Assembly (NCBI RefSeq): GCF_003605435.1
Contig: NZ_QXQB01000005.1
Span: 338,337-402,336 of the forward strand
Length of the DNA stretch: 64,000 nucleotides
Reading direction: 5' to 3'
Source: Paenibacillus pinisoli
GTDB lineage: Bacteria > Bacillota > Bacilli > Paenibacillales > Paenibacillaceae
Each line of letters starts with the position of its first letter. The stretch's first letter is position 1. Both the position numbers and the translations under genes were made by a program. A model generated the notes under the pieces. That model searched no databases, was not told the DNA's origin, and worked only from the letters and a program-made list of their open reading frames with translations. This document shows positions 15,790 to 24,759 of this stretch, in pieces.

Positions 15790-16035
15790 CTAGCCCTCAG
15801 ACGGGTTTTGTTCCTGCTGCATCAAAGAAACGTTCCGTTGCGGTACGAAGGTGGAAATTGCGTGCTTGTACACCATCTGCTGACGGCCTTCGCTATCAAT
15901 GATGATCGTAAAATTATCAAAGGCTTTGATCACGCCCCGAATTTGAAAGCCATTCATCAAAAAAACGGTAACCGGAATGTTATCCTTTCGCAACTGGTTC
16001 AGGAACGTATCTTGAATATTGATTGATTTGTTCAT
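15790..16035 (-). CDS. hfq: RNA chaperone Hfq
   Basis: 81 residues; a hexameric Sm-like protein that binds small RNAs and mRNAs. The Sm1 region NIQDTFLNQLRKDNIPVTVF and the Sm2 motif MVYKHAISTF are intact, followed by a short polar tail as in other Firmicutes. It overlaps the miaA stop by four bases, giving the usual miaA-hfq pair. Confidence 0.97.
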   Translation of the reverse strand: MNKSINIQDTFLNQLRKDNIPVTVFLMNGFQIRGVIKAFDNFTIIIDSEGRQQMVYKHAISTFVPQRNVSLMQQEQNPSEG

Positions 16036-17066
16036 TGGACGTTACCCCCGTCTAAAAAAGATTGATTAGAAGTATATTCAAGATGATCTTGAAACTTTCC
16101 TGCTATTATACCATGAATCGAACGCAAATTGTTGTGAAAATTTTCCCCCATATCGAACCAGCGGATATCTCCCATATGCCGGAACCACGACAATTGCCGC
16201 TTGGCAAACCTTCTCGTATCCCGTTTCAGCAGCTCTACTGCCGCTTCATAGCTGCACTCGCCGCGCAGGTACCGGGCAATTTCCTTGTACCCGAGCGCTT
16301 GCATCGGCACGGCATGCGGCGGCAGGTTGCGGGCAAGCAGGCGCTCTACCTCCTCCACCAGCCCTTCCTTCAGCATCTCGTCGATGCGAAGCTCGATTCG
16401 CCGGTACAGCTCCGCCCGGTCCATCGTCAGGCCGATCATAACCAGATTGTAAGGAGACTCCTTCTTCTGTCCCGCTTGCTGGTCGGTGAATGATTGGCCT
16501 GTTGTATGCTGCACCTCCAGCGCCCTTATCACGCGCCGCACATCGTTCTGATGCAGCCTCTCGGCAGCAACGGGATCTACTTCGGCAAGCTTCCGGTGAA
16601 GCGCCTCTGCTCCGTGCTCCTCGGAATAGGCTTCCATCTCCGCACGGAAGGCTTCGTCAGAGCCTCTTTCGGCGAACTGGTAGTTATAGCAGAGCGATTC
16701 CACATATAATCCTGTTCCGCCTACAACGAAGGGCAGCTTGCCTCTGGAGGCAATGTCGGCAATTGCACTTGCGGCCTCCGCTTGAAAGTCGGCGGCGGAA
16801 TAAGCTTCCTCCGGTTCCCTTATATCAATAAGATGATGAGGCACGCCTTGGCGCTCATCCCCTTGAATTTTCGCAGTTCCGATATCCATCGTCCGGTATA
16901 CTTGCATGGAGTCTCCGGATATAATCTCCGCATTCCAGGCTTGGGCGATGCTCAGGCTTAGCGCTGTCTTGCCGACAGCTGTCGGGCCGATCAGAACGAG
17001 CAGCGGCTGCTTTCCCGCATGATGACCGGCCGCTCCTTCCTCCGGTACTCCCGTAAAATCAGTCAA
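16032..17066 (-). CDS. miaA: tRNA dimethylallyltransferase
   Basis: Adds the dimethylallyl group to adenosine 37 of tRNAs that read U-starting codons. Of the 344 residues, the N-terminal about 20 are extra and polar. The P-loop is LIGPTAVGKTAL, then SGDSMQVYRTMDIGTAK, HHLIDIREPEE, and GGTGLYVESL, followed by the tRNA-binding RRVIRALEV and KRQLSWFRHM. The likely start is TTG 17066 with GGAG upstream, giving an eight-base overlap with the preceding methyltransferase gene. Confidence 0.95.
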   Translation of the reverse strand: MTDFTGVPEEGAAGHHAGKQPLLVLIGPTAVGKTALSLSIAQAWNAEIISGDSMQVYRTMDIGTAKIQGDERQGVPHHLIDIREPEEAYSAADFQAEAASAIADIASRGKLPFVVGGTGLYVESLCYNYQFAERGSDEAFRAEMEAYSEEHGAEALHRKLAEVDPVAAERLHQNDVRRVIRALEVQHTTGQSFTDQQAGQKKESPYNLVMIGLTMDRAELYRRIELRIDEMLKEGLVEEVERLLARNLPPHAVPMQALGYKEIARYLRGECSYEAAVELLKRDTRRFAKRQLSWFRHMGDIRWFDMGENFHNNLRSIHGIIAGKFQDHLEYTSNQSFLDGGNVQ

Positions 17067-17838
17067 TGGTAATCACTCCGTATGCTATTTTCGATGACTT
17101 GAACTCGCTGCGCGTAAATCCGAGACGCGAGAATTCGTCGCTGATTCCGTTTTCCTTCATAATGACCGTTTTCCTTGCCACACGCATCGCCTGCTCGACC
17201 ACTTCATGGCCCAACTCATCCATATTGGCGAGCGAGCGGAATGCGCCGATAGCGGCAGACTCCATAATCGGCTGGCGAAACATGGGGTCGAAATAAACGA
17301 TATCCGCGCTTTTATCCGGTTGTGAGGCCAAATATTCGGCATGATTGCCGCAGTGCATCTCAATACGCCGCATCGCCTCGTTCACATCCGGCAGCCCGGT
17401 ATCATAATGCTTTAGACCTTCCCTTACTAACGCACAAAGCACTGGCTCGCTTTCGATCGCCGTAACTTCACCTGTATCGCCGGCCGCGTAAGCGAACACA
17501 AGCGCGTCGCCTGCCATGCCAGCCGTGCAATCGATAATGCGGTCCCCGGGCTTGCAGCGGGACAGCTCAACCAGCGGATCGCTTTCGCCCTTGCGCAGCC
17601 GTTTGGCCCGGATAAGCGCCATGCTGGGATGAAAGAACAACGGCGGCTCCTCCGGATGGCTGTAGAAGCGCGTCTCCGTGTCCGTGACAATAATGACGCG
17701 ATTGTCGCCGCTAAGCTCCAGCAGCTTGCGCACTGACATGCCTTTGCGCGGCCTGGCAGCCGTCTTCAGCTCGGCGGCCAGCAGGCTGGCTTGCTCTACC
17801 GATCTCGATGTAGGCTTCGGCGCCGTCGTTATGATCAT
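17059..17838 (-). CDS. Class I SAM-dependent methyltransferase, RsmJ-like
   Basis: 259 residues from ATG 17838, sharing ATGA with the mutL stop. The SAM site is DRIIDCTAGMAGDALVFAYAAG with VTAIESEPVL after it. The motif IVYFDPMFRQPI resembles the DPMF motif of RsmJ (16S rRNA m2G1516 methyltransferase) and relatives. The substrate is probably an RNA guanine, but this is not settled for the Gram-positive group. The N-terminal part (SVEQASLLAAELKT) lies beside SVRKLLELSGDN, a family-specific cap. The mutL-miaA position is common in Paenibacillus. Confidence 0.8.
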   Translation of the reverse strand: MIITTAPKPTSRSVEQASLLAAELKTAARPRKGMSVRKLLELSGDNRVIIVTDTETRFYSHPEEPPLFFHPSMALIRAKRLRKGESDPLVELSRCKPGDRIIDCTAGMAGDALVFAYAAGDTGEVTAIESEPVLCALVREGLKHYDTGLPDVNEAMRRIEMHCGNHAEYLASQPDKSADIVYFDPMFRQPIMESAAIGAFRSLANMDELGHEVVEQAMRVARKTVIMKENGISDEFSRLGFTRSEFKSSKIAYGVITID

Positions 17839-20168
17839 GACATCACCCGTTTGAACATTTTTTCCAGCTGATAAGTGGACAGATGAACGATAATCGGCCG
17901 TCCGTGCGGGCAAGTGTAAGGCTGTGAGCAGCGCGACAAGCGCGCCAGCAGCGCATCGCCCTCTTCCCTCGTCATCCGGTCATTGGCCTTGATGGAAGCC
18001 TTGCACGCGCACATGATCGCCGCCTTCTCTCTCAGCTTCGTCACGTTGATCGATTTGCGCTCCTCGATAAGCAGCTCGGCCATTTCCTCGATCAGCGACT
18101 GCTCCTCGCCCTTCGGCATCCATTCGGGATAAGCCCTTACAAGGAAGGTCTGCGCGCCGAACGGTTCGATCTCGACGCCCGCCTCGCGGAACAGCTCGGT
18201 CATCTCCCGCAGCTGCGAGGCGTCTCCAGGCGTAAATTCCAGCGTCAGCGGGACGAGCAGCCCTTGGCTTGCAGCAACAGGATTCCCAAATTTATGAAGG
18301 TAATACTCGTAATTAATCCTCTCATGCGCAGCATGCTGATCAATGAGATACAAGCCGTCATCCGCCTGCGCCACTATATAGGTGCCGTGATGCTGTCCGA
18401 TCCAGTGCAGCTCTGGGAAGCTTGGATCTGTGCTTGCCGCATGATCTTCCAGACGGGCGCCTGCATTCGGGGCGGAATCGTCAGGTTCTGTTAGAAGGCT
18501 TGCAGATTGGGAATCCGTTATTCCGGCTGTATCATTCTCAGCGGCAGCGATCGGTTGGCTAGCATCGTTATCAGGCAAGGATGGCGCTTGCTTATCAACT
18601 GGAGCCTTATCCCGGTCTGCTTGCATGTTGTTCGCGGGGCTGTCATACGTCTGCGATGCCGCTTCCCTCCAAGCCCAGCCGTCACCGCGGGGATCAGCCG
18701 ACGCGTTCGGCGGCGTGTACAGCCTCCGAGCCGCATCGCGCGGCACTTGCTCCCTGCCCTCCCCCTGGGATTGCCATGCAGGCCGATCTGGGCGGCCCTG
18801 CTGAGCAGAACGGCTGCTTGCCGTCCGGCTTCCGCCTCCGGCGGAGGACGAACCATAGGATGAGGAGGAGCCTCCATACGGCGAATTCGCAGAACGTTCC
18901 TGGCGCGAAGCATCTGCCGGCCGATCAGCCTGAGCTCTATCCATGCGTGTGTTGAAAGGCGTGAGACCCCGTGTCTCCGACGTTGCGGCTGATTCCGCAG
19001 CCGCTGCTGCTTCAGAGCGAGCCGTTTGCTGCTGAGCGGCTTCGCTCGCATGGGTCGTAGCCGAAGCCCCGTTCCCTTGCAGGGGCTCGCCTATGCGGTC
19101 CGCAATATGGAACGAGATTGCATCCTGCACATACAGCGGCTTGGAGCGGCTGCTTCCGGTCGAAGCGCCGGGTATGTACCGATGCGCGCCAAGCGCCGCC
19201 TTCACCGTCCGTTCGATAAGCGCGCGCAGCTCCGCCTCCTTGCTGAAGCGAACCTCCATCTTCGAGGGATGCACGTTCACATCAAGCAAGCCGGGGTGCA
19301 TGCCCAGCTCCAATACAACTAACGGGAAGCGATTGATGGGCAGCAGTGTATGATAGGCTTGCAGCAGCGATTGGTTGACCGCATGGCTGCGGATATATCG
19401 GCCATTCACAACCGCTGTAATGCCGTTGCGGTTCGCCCGGGTCAGATCCGGCTTGGATATAAAACCGGTCAACTCATAATCGGGATCCGAGCCTGCAACC
19501 GGAAGCATCGCCTTCGCGGCGCTGGTGCCGTATATCGCGGCGATTACCTGCAGCCGGTCGCCGGTGCCCATCGTGCGGAGCAAGACGTTGCCGTTATGCT
19601 TCAGTGTAAAGGCAATGCCGGGATGCGCCAGCGCAAGCCGGTTGATGTAGTCGGAAATATGGCCCAGCTCCGTTTGGATGGATTTCATATACTTGAGTCT
19701 GGCCGGCGTATTGTAGAACAGGTCGCGCACGCTCATATCCGTTCCGCGCGGCGCACTCACCGGCTCGTCGGCTGTGACATTGCCGCCTTCGATGACCAGC
19801 TTGCGCGCAAGCCCGGTGTCGGCATTGGAAGAGATGCAAGTAAGCCTGGAGACCGCCGCGATACTGGGCAGCGCTTCTCCCCGAAAGCCCAGGCTGGCAA
19901 TCCGGAACAGATCGCTGCTCGTGGAGATTTTGCTGGTCGCATGGCGCTGGAAAGCGGTGATGATATCGTCCGGCTCGATGCCGCCTCCGTTATCCTTCAC
20001 CCTGACCAATGTCAGGCCGCCTTCCTCAATAGCGATGTCAATCTCCGTGCTGCCGGCGTCAATCGCATTCTCGACAAGCTCCTTCACAACGGAAGAGGGC
20101 CTCTCTACCACTTCGCCTGCGGCAATCTGATTCGCAAGCTGCTCGTCCAGCACCTTTATTTTCGACAT
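17835..20168 (-). CDS. mutL: DNA mismatch repair endonuclease MutL
   Basis: 777 residues, longer than Bacillus MutL (about 627). The GHKL ATPase domain shows LVENAIDAGST, VKDNGGGIEPDD and LGFRGEALPSI. The transducer domain extends to about residue 340. A long disordered Ala/Ser/Gln/Arg-rich linker of about 230 residues follows and explains the extra length. The C-terminal dimer/nuclease domain has DQHAAHERINYEYY, the DQHA(X)2E(X)4E endonuclease motif, and the zinc-site CPHGRP. MutL nicks the new strand in systems without MutH. It follows mutS by 40 bases. Confidence 0.96.
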   Translation of the reverse strand: MSKIKVLDEQLANQIAAGEVVERPSSVVKELVENAIDAGSTEIDIAIEEGGLTLVRVKDNGGGIEPDDIITAFQRHATSKISTSSDLFRIASLGFRGEALPSIAAVSRLTCISSNADTGLARKLVIEGGNVTADEPVSAPRGTDMSVRDLFYNTPARLKYMKSIQTELGHISDYINRLALAHPGIAFTLKHNGNVLLRTMGTGDRLQVIAAIYGTSAAKAMLPVAGSDPDYELTGFISKPDLTRANRNGITAVVNGRYIRSHAVNQSLLQAYHTLLPINRFPLVVLELGMHPGLLDVNVHPSKMEVRFSKEAELRALIERTVKAALGAHRYIPGASTGSSRSKPLYVQDAISFHIADRIGEPLQGNGASATTHASEAAQQQTARSEAAAAAESAATSETRGLTPFNTRMDRAQADRPADASRQERSANSPYGGSSSSYGSSSAGGGSRTASSRSAQQGRPDRPAWQSQGEGREQVPRDAARRLYTPPNASADPRGDGWAWREAASQTYDSPANNMQADRDKAPVDKQAPSLPDNDASQPIAAAENDTAGITDSQSASLLTEPDDSAPNAGARLEDHAASTDPSFPELHWIGQHHGTYIVAQADDGLYLIDQHAAHERINYEYYLHKFGNPVAASQGLLVPLTLEFTPGDASQLREMTELFREAGVEIEPFGAQTFLVRAYPEWMPKGEEQSLIEEMAELLIEERKSINVTKLREKAAIMCACKASIKANDRMTREEGDALLARLSRCSQPYTCPHGRPIIVHLSTYQLEKMFKRVMS

Positions 20169-20208
20169 GCCTTCACTCTCCTTCCGTCATGGCTGCCGCT
20201 TGCGGCCA

Positions 20209-22905
20209 TTAATCCCGCAGCTTGGCCTTTCTGTCGTTCAGCCATTGCATCGCCATCATCGGCGTCATATTGAACAGATCCAGGTTGCGCAGCTCATCGG
20301 CCAGCTGCTCCGCCTTGGCCGAAGCCTTGCGCGCCTTCGGCGTCTCCGCCGCTGCCGCAGCTTCTTCGAACATGGACAGCTGTACGACTCCGGCACTCTT
20401 GTCCGGCGCCGATTCAGCAATGAGGGCAGGCTCCGCAGTCGCAGCATCGGGACTATAAGCCGCTGCCGCTTGTCTGACAGCTTCCCGCTGTACCCCGGCA
20501 CCATGCGATGCGCGATTGCCGCCGTCCTCCGTCTCATCAAGCAGCTCGTATGCTCTGCCAATTATGGAATTGGGCAATCCCGCCAGCTGGGCGCAATAGA
20601 TGCCGTAGCTGGTGCTGGCCGCTCCCGGAATCAGCTTGCGCAGGAAAGTCACGTCATCTCCGCTCTCCTCAACAGCCATTCGGACGTTCGAGAGCGACGG
20701 CAGCGAATCCTCCAAATGGGCAAGCTCATGGAAATGCGTGGAGACCAGCGCTTTGCAGCGGATATGGTCATGCACATATTCAATGACCGCTTGAGCGATG
20801 GCCATGCCCTCGCCTGTAGACGTGCCGCGGCCAAGCTCGTCAATAATGACCAGGCTCGCGGGGGTCGCTTTTTCGGTCATCGTCTGAATATCCTTCATCT
20901 CAACCATAAAGGTGCTTTGTCCGCCGATCAGATCATCCGCTGCTCCGATACGAGTGAAGATACGGTCGACGAGCGGCAGCACAGCCGACTTGGCCGGCAC
21001 AAAGCAGCCGATCTGCGCCATAACGCTCATAAGAGCCGCTTGGCGCATGTACGTGCTCTTGCCTGCCATATTCGGGCCGGTAATGAGCAAGATGCGCTGC
21101 TCCTCCGCGCTCAGGCGCGTATCGTTGGCGATGAACGGCTCCCCGTCCATCATGGCTTCCACAACAGGATGCCGCCCTTCCGCAACGGCAATCTCGAAGC
21201 CCTCTGTCATGCCCGGCCGAATATAGCGGCGTTCCGCGCTGACCGTTGCGAACGACTGGTAAACATCCAGCTCCGCAATCATCCCCGCGGCGCGCTGCAG
21301 GCGGTGCAGATGCAGCGCGATATGGTCGCGCAGCTCCAGGAATCTTGCATACTCCAGATCTACCATCTTGTCTTCCGCTTCAAGGATAAGGCGTTCCTTC
21401 TCCTTCAGCTCCGGCGTCACAAAGCGCTCGGCGTTGGCGAGCGTCTGCTTCCGCTCATAACGGCCTTCCGGCAGCATGGAGAGATTCGCTTTGGACACCT
21501 CCAGGAAGTAGCCGAATACTTTGTTGTAGCCGATCTTCAGCGACTTGATGCCCGTTGATTCGCGCTCTGTACGCTCCAGCTCGGCAAGCCATTTCTTCCC
21601 GTTCGTGCTTGCTTCGCGAAGCTGGTCAAGATACTCATCGTAGCCTGCGCGAATGAGTCCGCCCTCCCGAATGGACACAGGAGGCTCTTCGACGATAACC
21701 GTCTCGATCATATCCGCAAGATCGGCGCAGTCGTCCGCATCCTGCACAAGCTCCTGCAGCACGGACGAGCCCGAAGCGGCGCAGAGCGCGGTCAGCGCCG
21801 GAATGCGGCGCAGCGAGCTCTTTAGCGCATTCAGGTCACGGCCGTTCGCATTGCCGTAGGCGACGCGCCCCACCAGCCGCTCCAGATCGTAGATCGGCGA
21901 CAGCTCGGCGCGAAGGTCCTCGCGCAGGATCAGATCGCGGTAGAGCGTCTCCACCACATCAAGACGGCGGTCGATCGCGTTCTTGCTGAGCAGCGGCTTG
22001 TCGATCCAGCGCCGCAGCAGCCTGGCGCCCATCGAAGTGCCTGTCCGGTCCAGCAGCCACAGCAGCGAGCCCTTCTTGCTGCGGTCGCGAACCGTCTCGG
22101 TCAGCTCCAGATTGCGCCTTGTATAATGGTCCAGAATCATAAATTGATTCGGCTCATAGGATTTGATTGTCGTCACATGGCCCAGCGACCGCTTCTGCGT
22201 CTCCTCCAGATAGCCGGTCAGAACGCTGACCGCCTTGAGACGCGCCTCTTGCAGGCCGGCAAGCTGCGCTTCCCCGAACTGGGCCGCCACGCGCTCGCGG
22301 GCTGCTGGCATACGCTCCGTCAGCGGTATCTGGCGTCCCCACGCGGCGTCGCCGGACAGCTGCCGGATCAGCGCTTCGTCGCCGACCACCTCGGACGGCA
22401 TATAGACGTTCAATTCGTCAATCATCGAAGCCGGAGAGTCCCGGAACGAGGTGACATAGAGCTCGCCCGTCGACAGATCGCAAGCCGCGACGCCGAGCAT
22501 CCCGCTGGCGGAAGCGACCGAGGCGATAAAGTTGTTCGACTTGCCTTCCAGCGACTTGGCCTCCATGACCGTGCCCGGCGTGACGATCCGGACGATCTCG
22601 CGGCGCACGACACCTTTGGCCGCGGACGGATCCTCTACCTGCTCGCAGATCGCTACCTTATAACCCTTCTCGATCAGGCGGTTGATATAGTTCTCGGCGG
22701 AATGATAGGGAACTCCGCACATCGGAATTTTGCCATTGCCGCCGCCTTCCCGGCCTGTGAGCGTAATCTCCAGCTCGCGCGAGGCGTTGATGGCATCGTC
22801 AAAAAACATTTCATAGAAATCGCCCAGACGGAAAAACAGGAAAGCGTCCTTCGCCTCCTCCTTCACGGACAAATATTGCTGAATCATCGGAGTATAACCG
22901 GCCAT
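20209..22905 (-). CDS. mutS: DNA mismatch repair protein MutS
   Basis: 898 residues from ATG 22905 (GGGAGG upstream). The mismatch-binding Phe-x-Glu is in RLGDFYEMFFDD near the N-terminus. The ATPase has Walker A GPNMAGKSTYMRQ, Walker B and signature VIIDELGRGTSTGEGMA and the HTH end GAASTSYGIYCAQLAGLP. An Ala/Glu-rich linker near residues 795-865 leads to a C-terminal segment ending MMAMQWLNDRKAKLRD. It is the first gene of the mutS-mutL-methyltransferase-miaA-hfq series, preceded by a structured leader. Confidence 0.97.
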   Translation of the reverse strand: MAGYTPMIQQYLSVKEEAKDAFLFFRLGDFYEMFFDDAINASRELEITLTGREGGGNGKIPMCGVPYHSAENYINRLIEKGYKVAICEQVEDPSAAKGVVRREIVRIVTPGTVMEAKSLEGKSNNFIASVASASGMLGVAACDLSTGELYVTSFRDSPASMIDELNVYMPSEVVGDEALIRQLSGDAAWGRQIPLTERMPAARERVAAQFGEAQLAGLQEARLKAVSVLTGYLEETQKRSLGHVTTIKSYEPNQFMILDHYTRRNLELTETVRDRSKKGSLLWLLDRTGTSMGARLLRRWIDKPLLSKNAIDRRLDVVETLYRDLILREDLRAELSPIYDLERLVGRVAYGNANGRDLNALKSSLRRIPALTALCAASGSSVLQELVQDADDCADLADMIETVIVEEPPVSIREGGLIRAGYDEYLDQLREASTNGKKWLAELERTERESTGIKSLKIGYNKVFGYFLEVSKANLSMLPEGRYERKQTLANAERFVTPELKEKERLILEAEDKMVDLEYARFLELRDHIALHLHRLQRAAGMIAELDVYQSFATVSAERRYIRPGMTEGFEIAVAEGRHPVVEAMMDGEPFIANDTRLSAEEQRILLITGPNMAGKSTYMRQAALMSVMAQIGCFVPAKSAVLPLVDRIFTRIGAADDLIGGQSTFMVEMKDIQTMTEKATPASLVIIDELGRGTSTGEGMAIAQAVIEYVHDHIRCKALVSTHFHELAHLEDSLPSLSNVRMAVEESGDDVTFLRKLIPGAASTSYGIYCAQLAGLPNSIIGRAYELLDETEDGGNRASHGAGVQREAVRQAAAAYSPDAATAEPALIAESAPDKSAGVVQLSMFEEAAAAAETPKARKASAKAEQLADELRNLDLFNMTPMMAMQWLNDRKAKLRD

Positions 22906-22961
22906 TTCTTCGTTCCTCCCGGGTATGTACTTGATCATAAATGCGTGTATGCGTGAAGACC

Positions 22962-23099
22962 GCCGCCGCGAATCCGGCGGCTTGAGTCCTGTAATGCGGT
23001 CTGATCAGACAGGTTGTCCTAATGGCAAAGTATCACCTTAGTCACAGGGTGAGACGCTGTGGAAACTCCCATTTGGCCTCAAGCCATCTCTTCATTATA
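22962..23099 (-). promoter_or_regulatory. mutS promoter and structured 5' leader
   Basis: An extended -10 (TGGTATAAT, minus strand, TATAAT at 23099-23094) predicts transcription from about 23087. The RNA then begins almost at once with an 8-bp closing stem: 23085-23078 with 22986-22979. Inside are candidate helices 23061-23057/23047-23043 (CACAG/CTGTG), 23073-23069/23025-23021 and 23013-23009/22992-22988 (CCTGT/ACAGG). A 6-bp GC hairpin (22981-22976/22967-22962) abuts and shares three bases with the closing stem. It matches no riboswitch class I can recall. mutS starts about 180 bases after the predicted transcript start. Confidence 0.55.
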
Positions 23100-23176
23100 C
23101 CAATCGGAAGGAGTCTAGGCTATAACCCGCAGGCAGGAACTGGCGAACAATGTCGGTTTGCGGCGCTGTTCGCCGC

Positions 23177-24568
23177 TCATTGAACAGGAACGGGAATGCG
23201 CCATTTTGCCCGGATGTCCTTGCCCTCGTCCCAAGTCTTCCCTTGCCGCGCAGACTCGAACAAGGGCTCGATATAGCGGGCCAGCGGCTCATAGCTTTCA
23301 GTAGCGGATACAGCGGCCGCGACCGCGTCCAGACAGCCGGCCAGCTCTGTGCGGTCGCCGGCGTAATACGCCTCCTCGTAGCGCTCCTCCTGCGCCGGCA
23401 GTCTCGGGATGCGGAGCGCCTCGCGCGCGCACAGCAGCGCAAGCGCGAACGCAGCCTTCGCCGCGGCAGGAGACACAAGCCAGCTCGGCAGCGTGCGGTA
23501 CTCGAACCCGCCATGCGGCTGCGGGCGGAAGTCTCCGAGCGCGCCATAGCGGGGACGGCGGCCCCGGCCGGCGGGGTCCTCCACCAGCGCGAGCGGATAT
23601 GCCGCGCAGCTGTCAAGCAGGCGGAGCAAGCGGCCGGTCAGCGGCGCTCCGCTAATATGGATATGCCCGCCGAGCGCCAGACCCCGCAAGGGCATCGCCC
23701 CGGCGGCCCAGCGCAGCTCGGGGTCGCCGATCTTGGCAGCGGCGCGCGCCAGCAGCCGCCGCACATTCGCAGCGAGCGCGGCGGGCGTCTCCGCCGGCTC
23801 GGGCCGCAGCTCGGCGACGGGATAGAGCAGCCGCCGCCCGATATACATCGCGTCGGCGCCGGCTGCGCCCCTTGCGCCTTCGCCAAAAAAACGCGAAGCC
23901 GGAGCCAGCTTGCCCGCCGGCGTCAGCAGCGCGAATTCGGGATCGGCGCCGATCAAGATCCGCCTCTCCGCCATACCGGCTGTCTCGGCGGCATACTTCG
24001 CCGCGAACCGCCTTGCCAGCTCCGCTCCTTGCAGCGTATCTGCCGCAAGCGGCCATGCCGCCACAATCGACGCGCGCCCTGTGTCGCTCAGCGAGACCTC
24101 GGCTTCGCCGATCTCCAGCCCGAGCGCATAGAGCGCCCTTACCGCCGCTCTCGCCACACGGCTCAGCGGAGGCGCATCCGGCCAACCCTCGGCGGCGATC
24201 GACTGAGAGCGCCCTCCTGCGAGCCGGTGGATCGCAAAAGGCTCCAGGTTGACGACGGTCACGCGGTACACTCTCGTATCCGCTTCTCCTTCTTCCTTGG
24301 GGCTCAAGCCCGCCCGTCTCCATATCCGGCTGCGCTCTGACGGGCTCATGACGGCAGCGTGCGCCGCTCCCGCGTTCACCACCCATATGCCGTCATAAGC
24401 GTCAGGCGAAATTGCCTTTCGGGGCGATGAAGCAATGACGGCATCGCCCGCCTGCAAAGCTATTTCTGAAGCTGCGACAATTGCCGCTGCCTCGCCATCC
24501 TGCTGTCCTGCGGGCTGTACGCCGGCAAGAGCGCTGTCATCTCCTCTCCATAGCCATGTGGAAGCCAT
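23177..24568 (-). CDS. Putative amidoligase-domain protein (phiEco32-like COOH-NH2 ligase type)
   Basis: 463 residues from ATG 24568 (GAGG eight bases upstream), placed after the cotE terminator. The C-terminal half has RILIGADPEFALL, ADAMYIGRRLLYPVAELRPEPAETP, LGGHIHISGAPL and YGALGDFRPQPHGGFEYRTLPSW, the marks of the amidoligase family found in phage phiEco32 and some Firmicutes. These belong to the glutamine-synthetase-like/ATP-grasp-like ligase superfamily and should join a carboxyl to an amine; the substrate is unknown. The N-terminal about 230 residues look like a separate, less conserved domain. The gene is very rich in G+C, with long open antisense frames, unlike cotE next to it. Confidence 0.75.
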   Translation of the reverse strand: MASTWLWRGDDSALAGVQPAGQQDGEAAAIVAASEIALQAGDAVIASSPRKAISPDAYDGIWVVNAGAAHAAVMSPSERSRIWRRAGLSPKEEGEADTRVYRVTVVNLEPFAIHRLAGGRSQSIAAEGWPDAPPLSRVARAAVRALYALGLEIGEAEVSLSDTGRASIVAAWPLAADTLQGAELARRFAAKYAAETAGMAERRILIGADPEFALLTPAGKLAPASRFFGEGARGAAGADAMYIGRRLLYPVAELRPEPAETPAALAANVRRLLARAAAKIGDPELRWAAGAMPLRGLALGGHIHISGAPLTGRLLRLLDSCAAYPLALVEDPAGRGRRPRYGALGDFRPQPHGGFEYRTLPSWLVSPAAAKAAFALALLCAREALRIPRLPAQEERYEEAYYAGDRTELAGCLDAVAAAVSATESYEPLARYIEPLFESARQGKTWDEGKDIRAKWRIPVPVQ

Positions 24569-24671
24569 CGCCACCGCCTCTTTTCCCCTCAAGCTAAGTA
24601 TGAAGCCTTCCGCAAGCCCGCCCATCGCTGTCCGCCTGCCCGTCTCCAAGCCAAAAAAAAGGGCTCTGCTC

Positions 24672-24696
24672 AAAAAAAAGGAGGGCTTTCGCCCTC
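24672..24696 (-). terminator. cotE terminator
   Basis: GAGGGC-TTTC-GCCCTC at 24681-24696 is followed on the minus strand by eight T residues. Confidence 0.9.
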
Positions 24697-24759
24697 GAAT
24701 CTGCCGCATATTCGGCATATACTGCGTTATCCGCTCCAAGCGCGGAACGATCCATTCCC

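Noticed and set aside
20167..21558. 463-codon open frame on the plus strand
   Set aside because: It is the shadow of mutS in GC-rich codons and matches no domain.
22906..23099. Known riboswitch (purine, cobalamin, THF, ZTP or c-di-GMP) before mutS
   Set aside because: None of the conserved core sequences of these classes is present, although the fold looks regulated.
23150..24340. 396-codon and other long frames opposite the amidoligase gene
   Set aside because: High G+C removes stop codons on all frames here; only the minus-strand frame shows family motifs.
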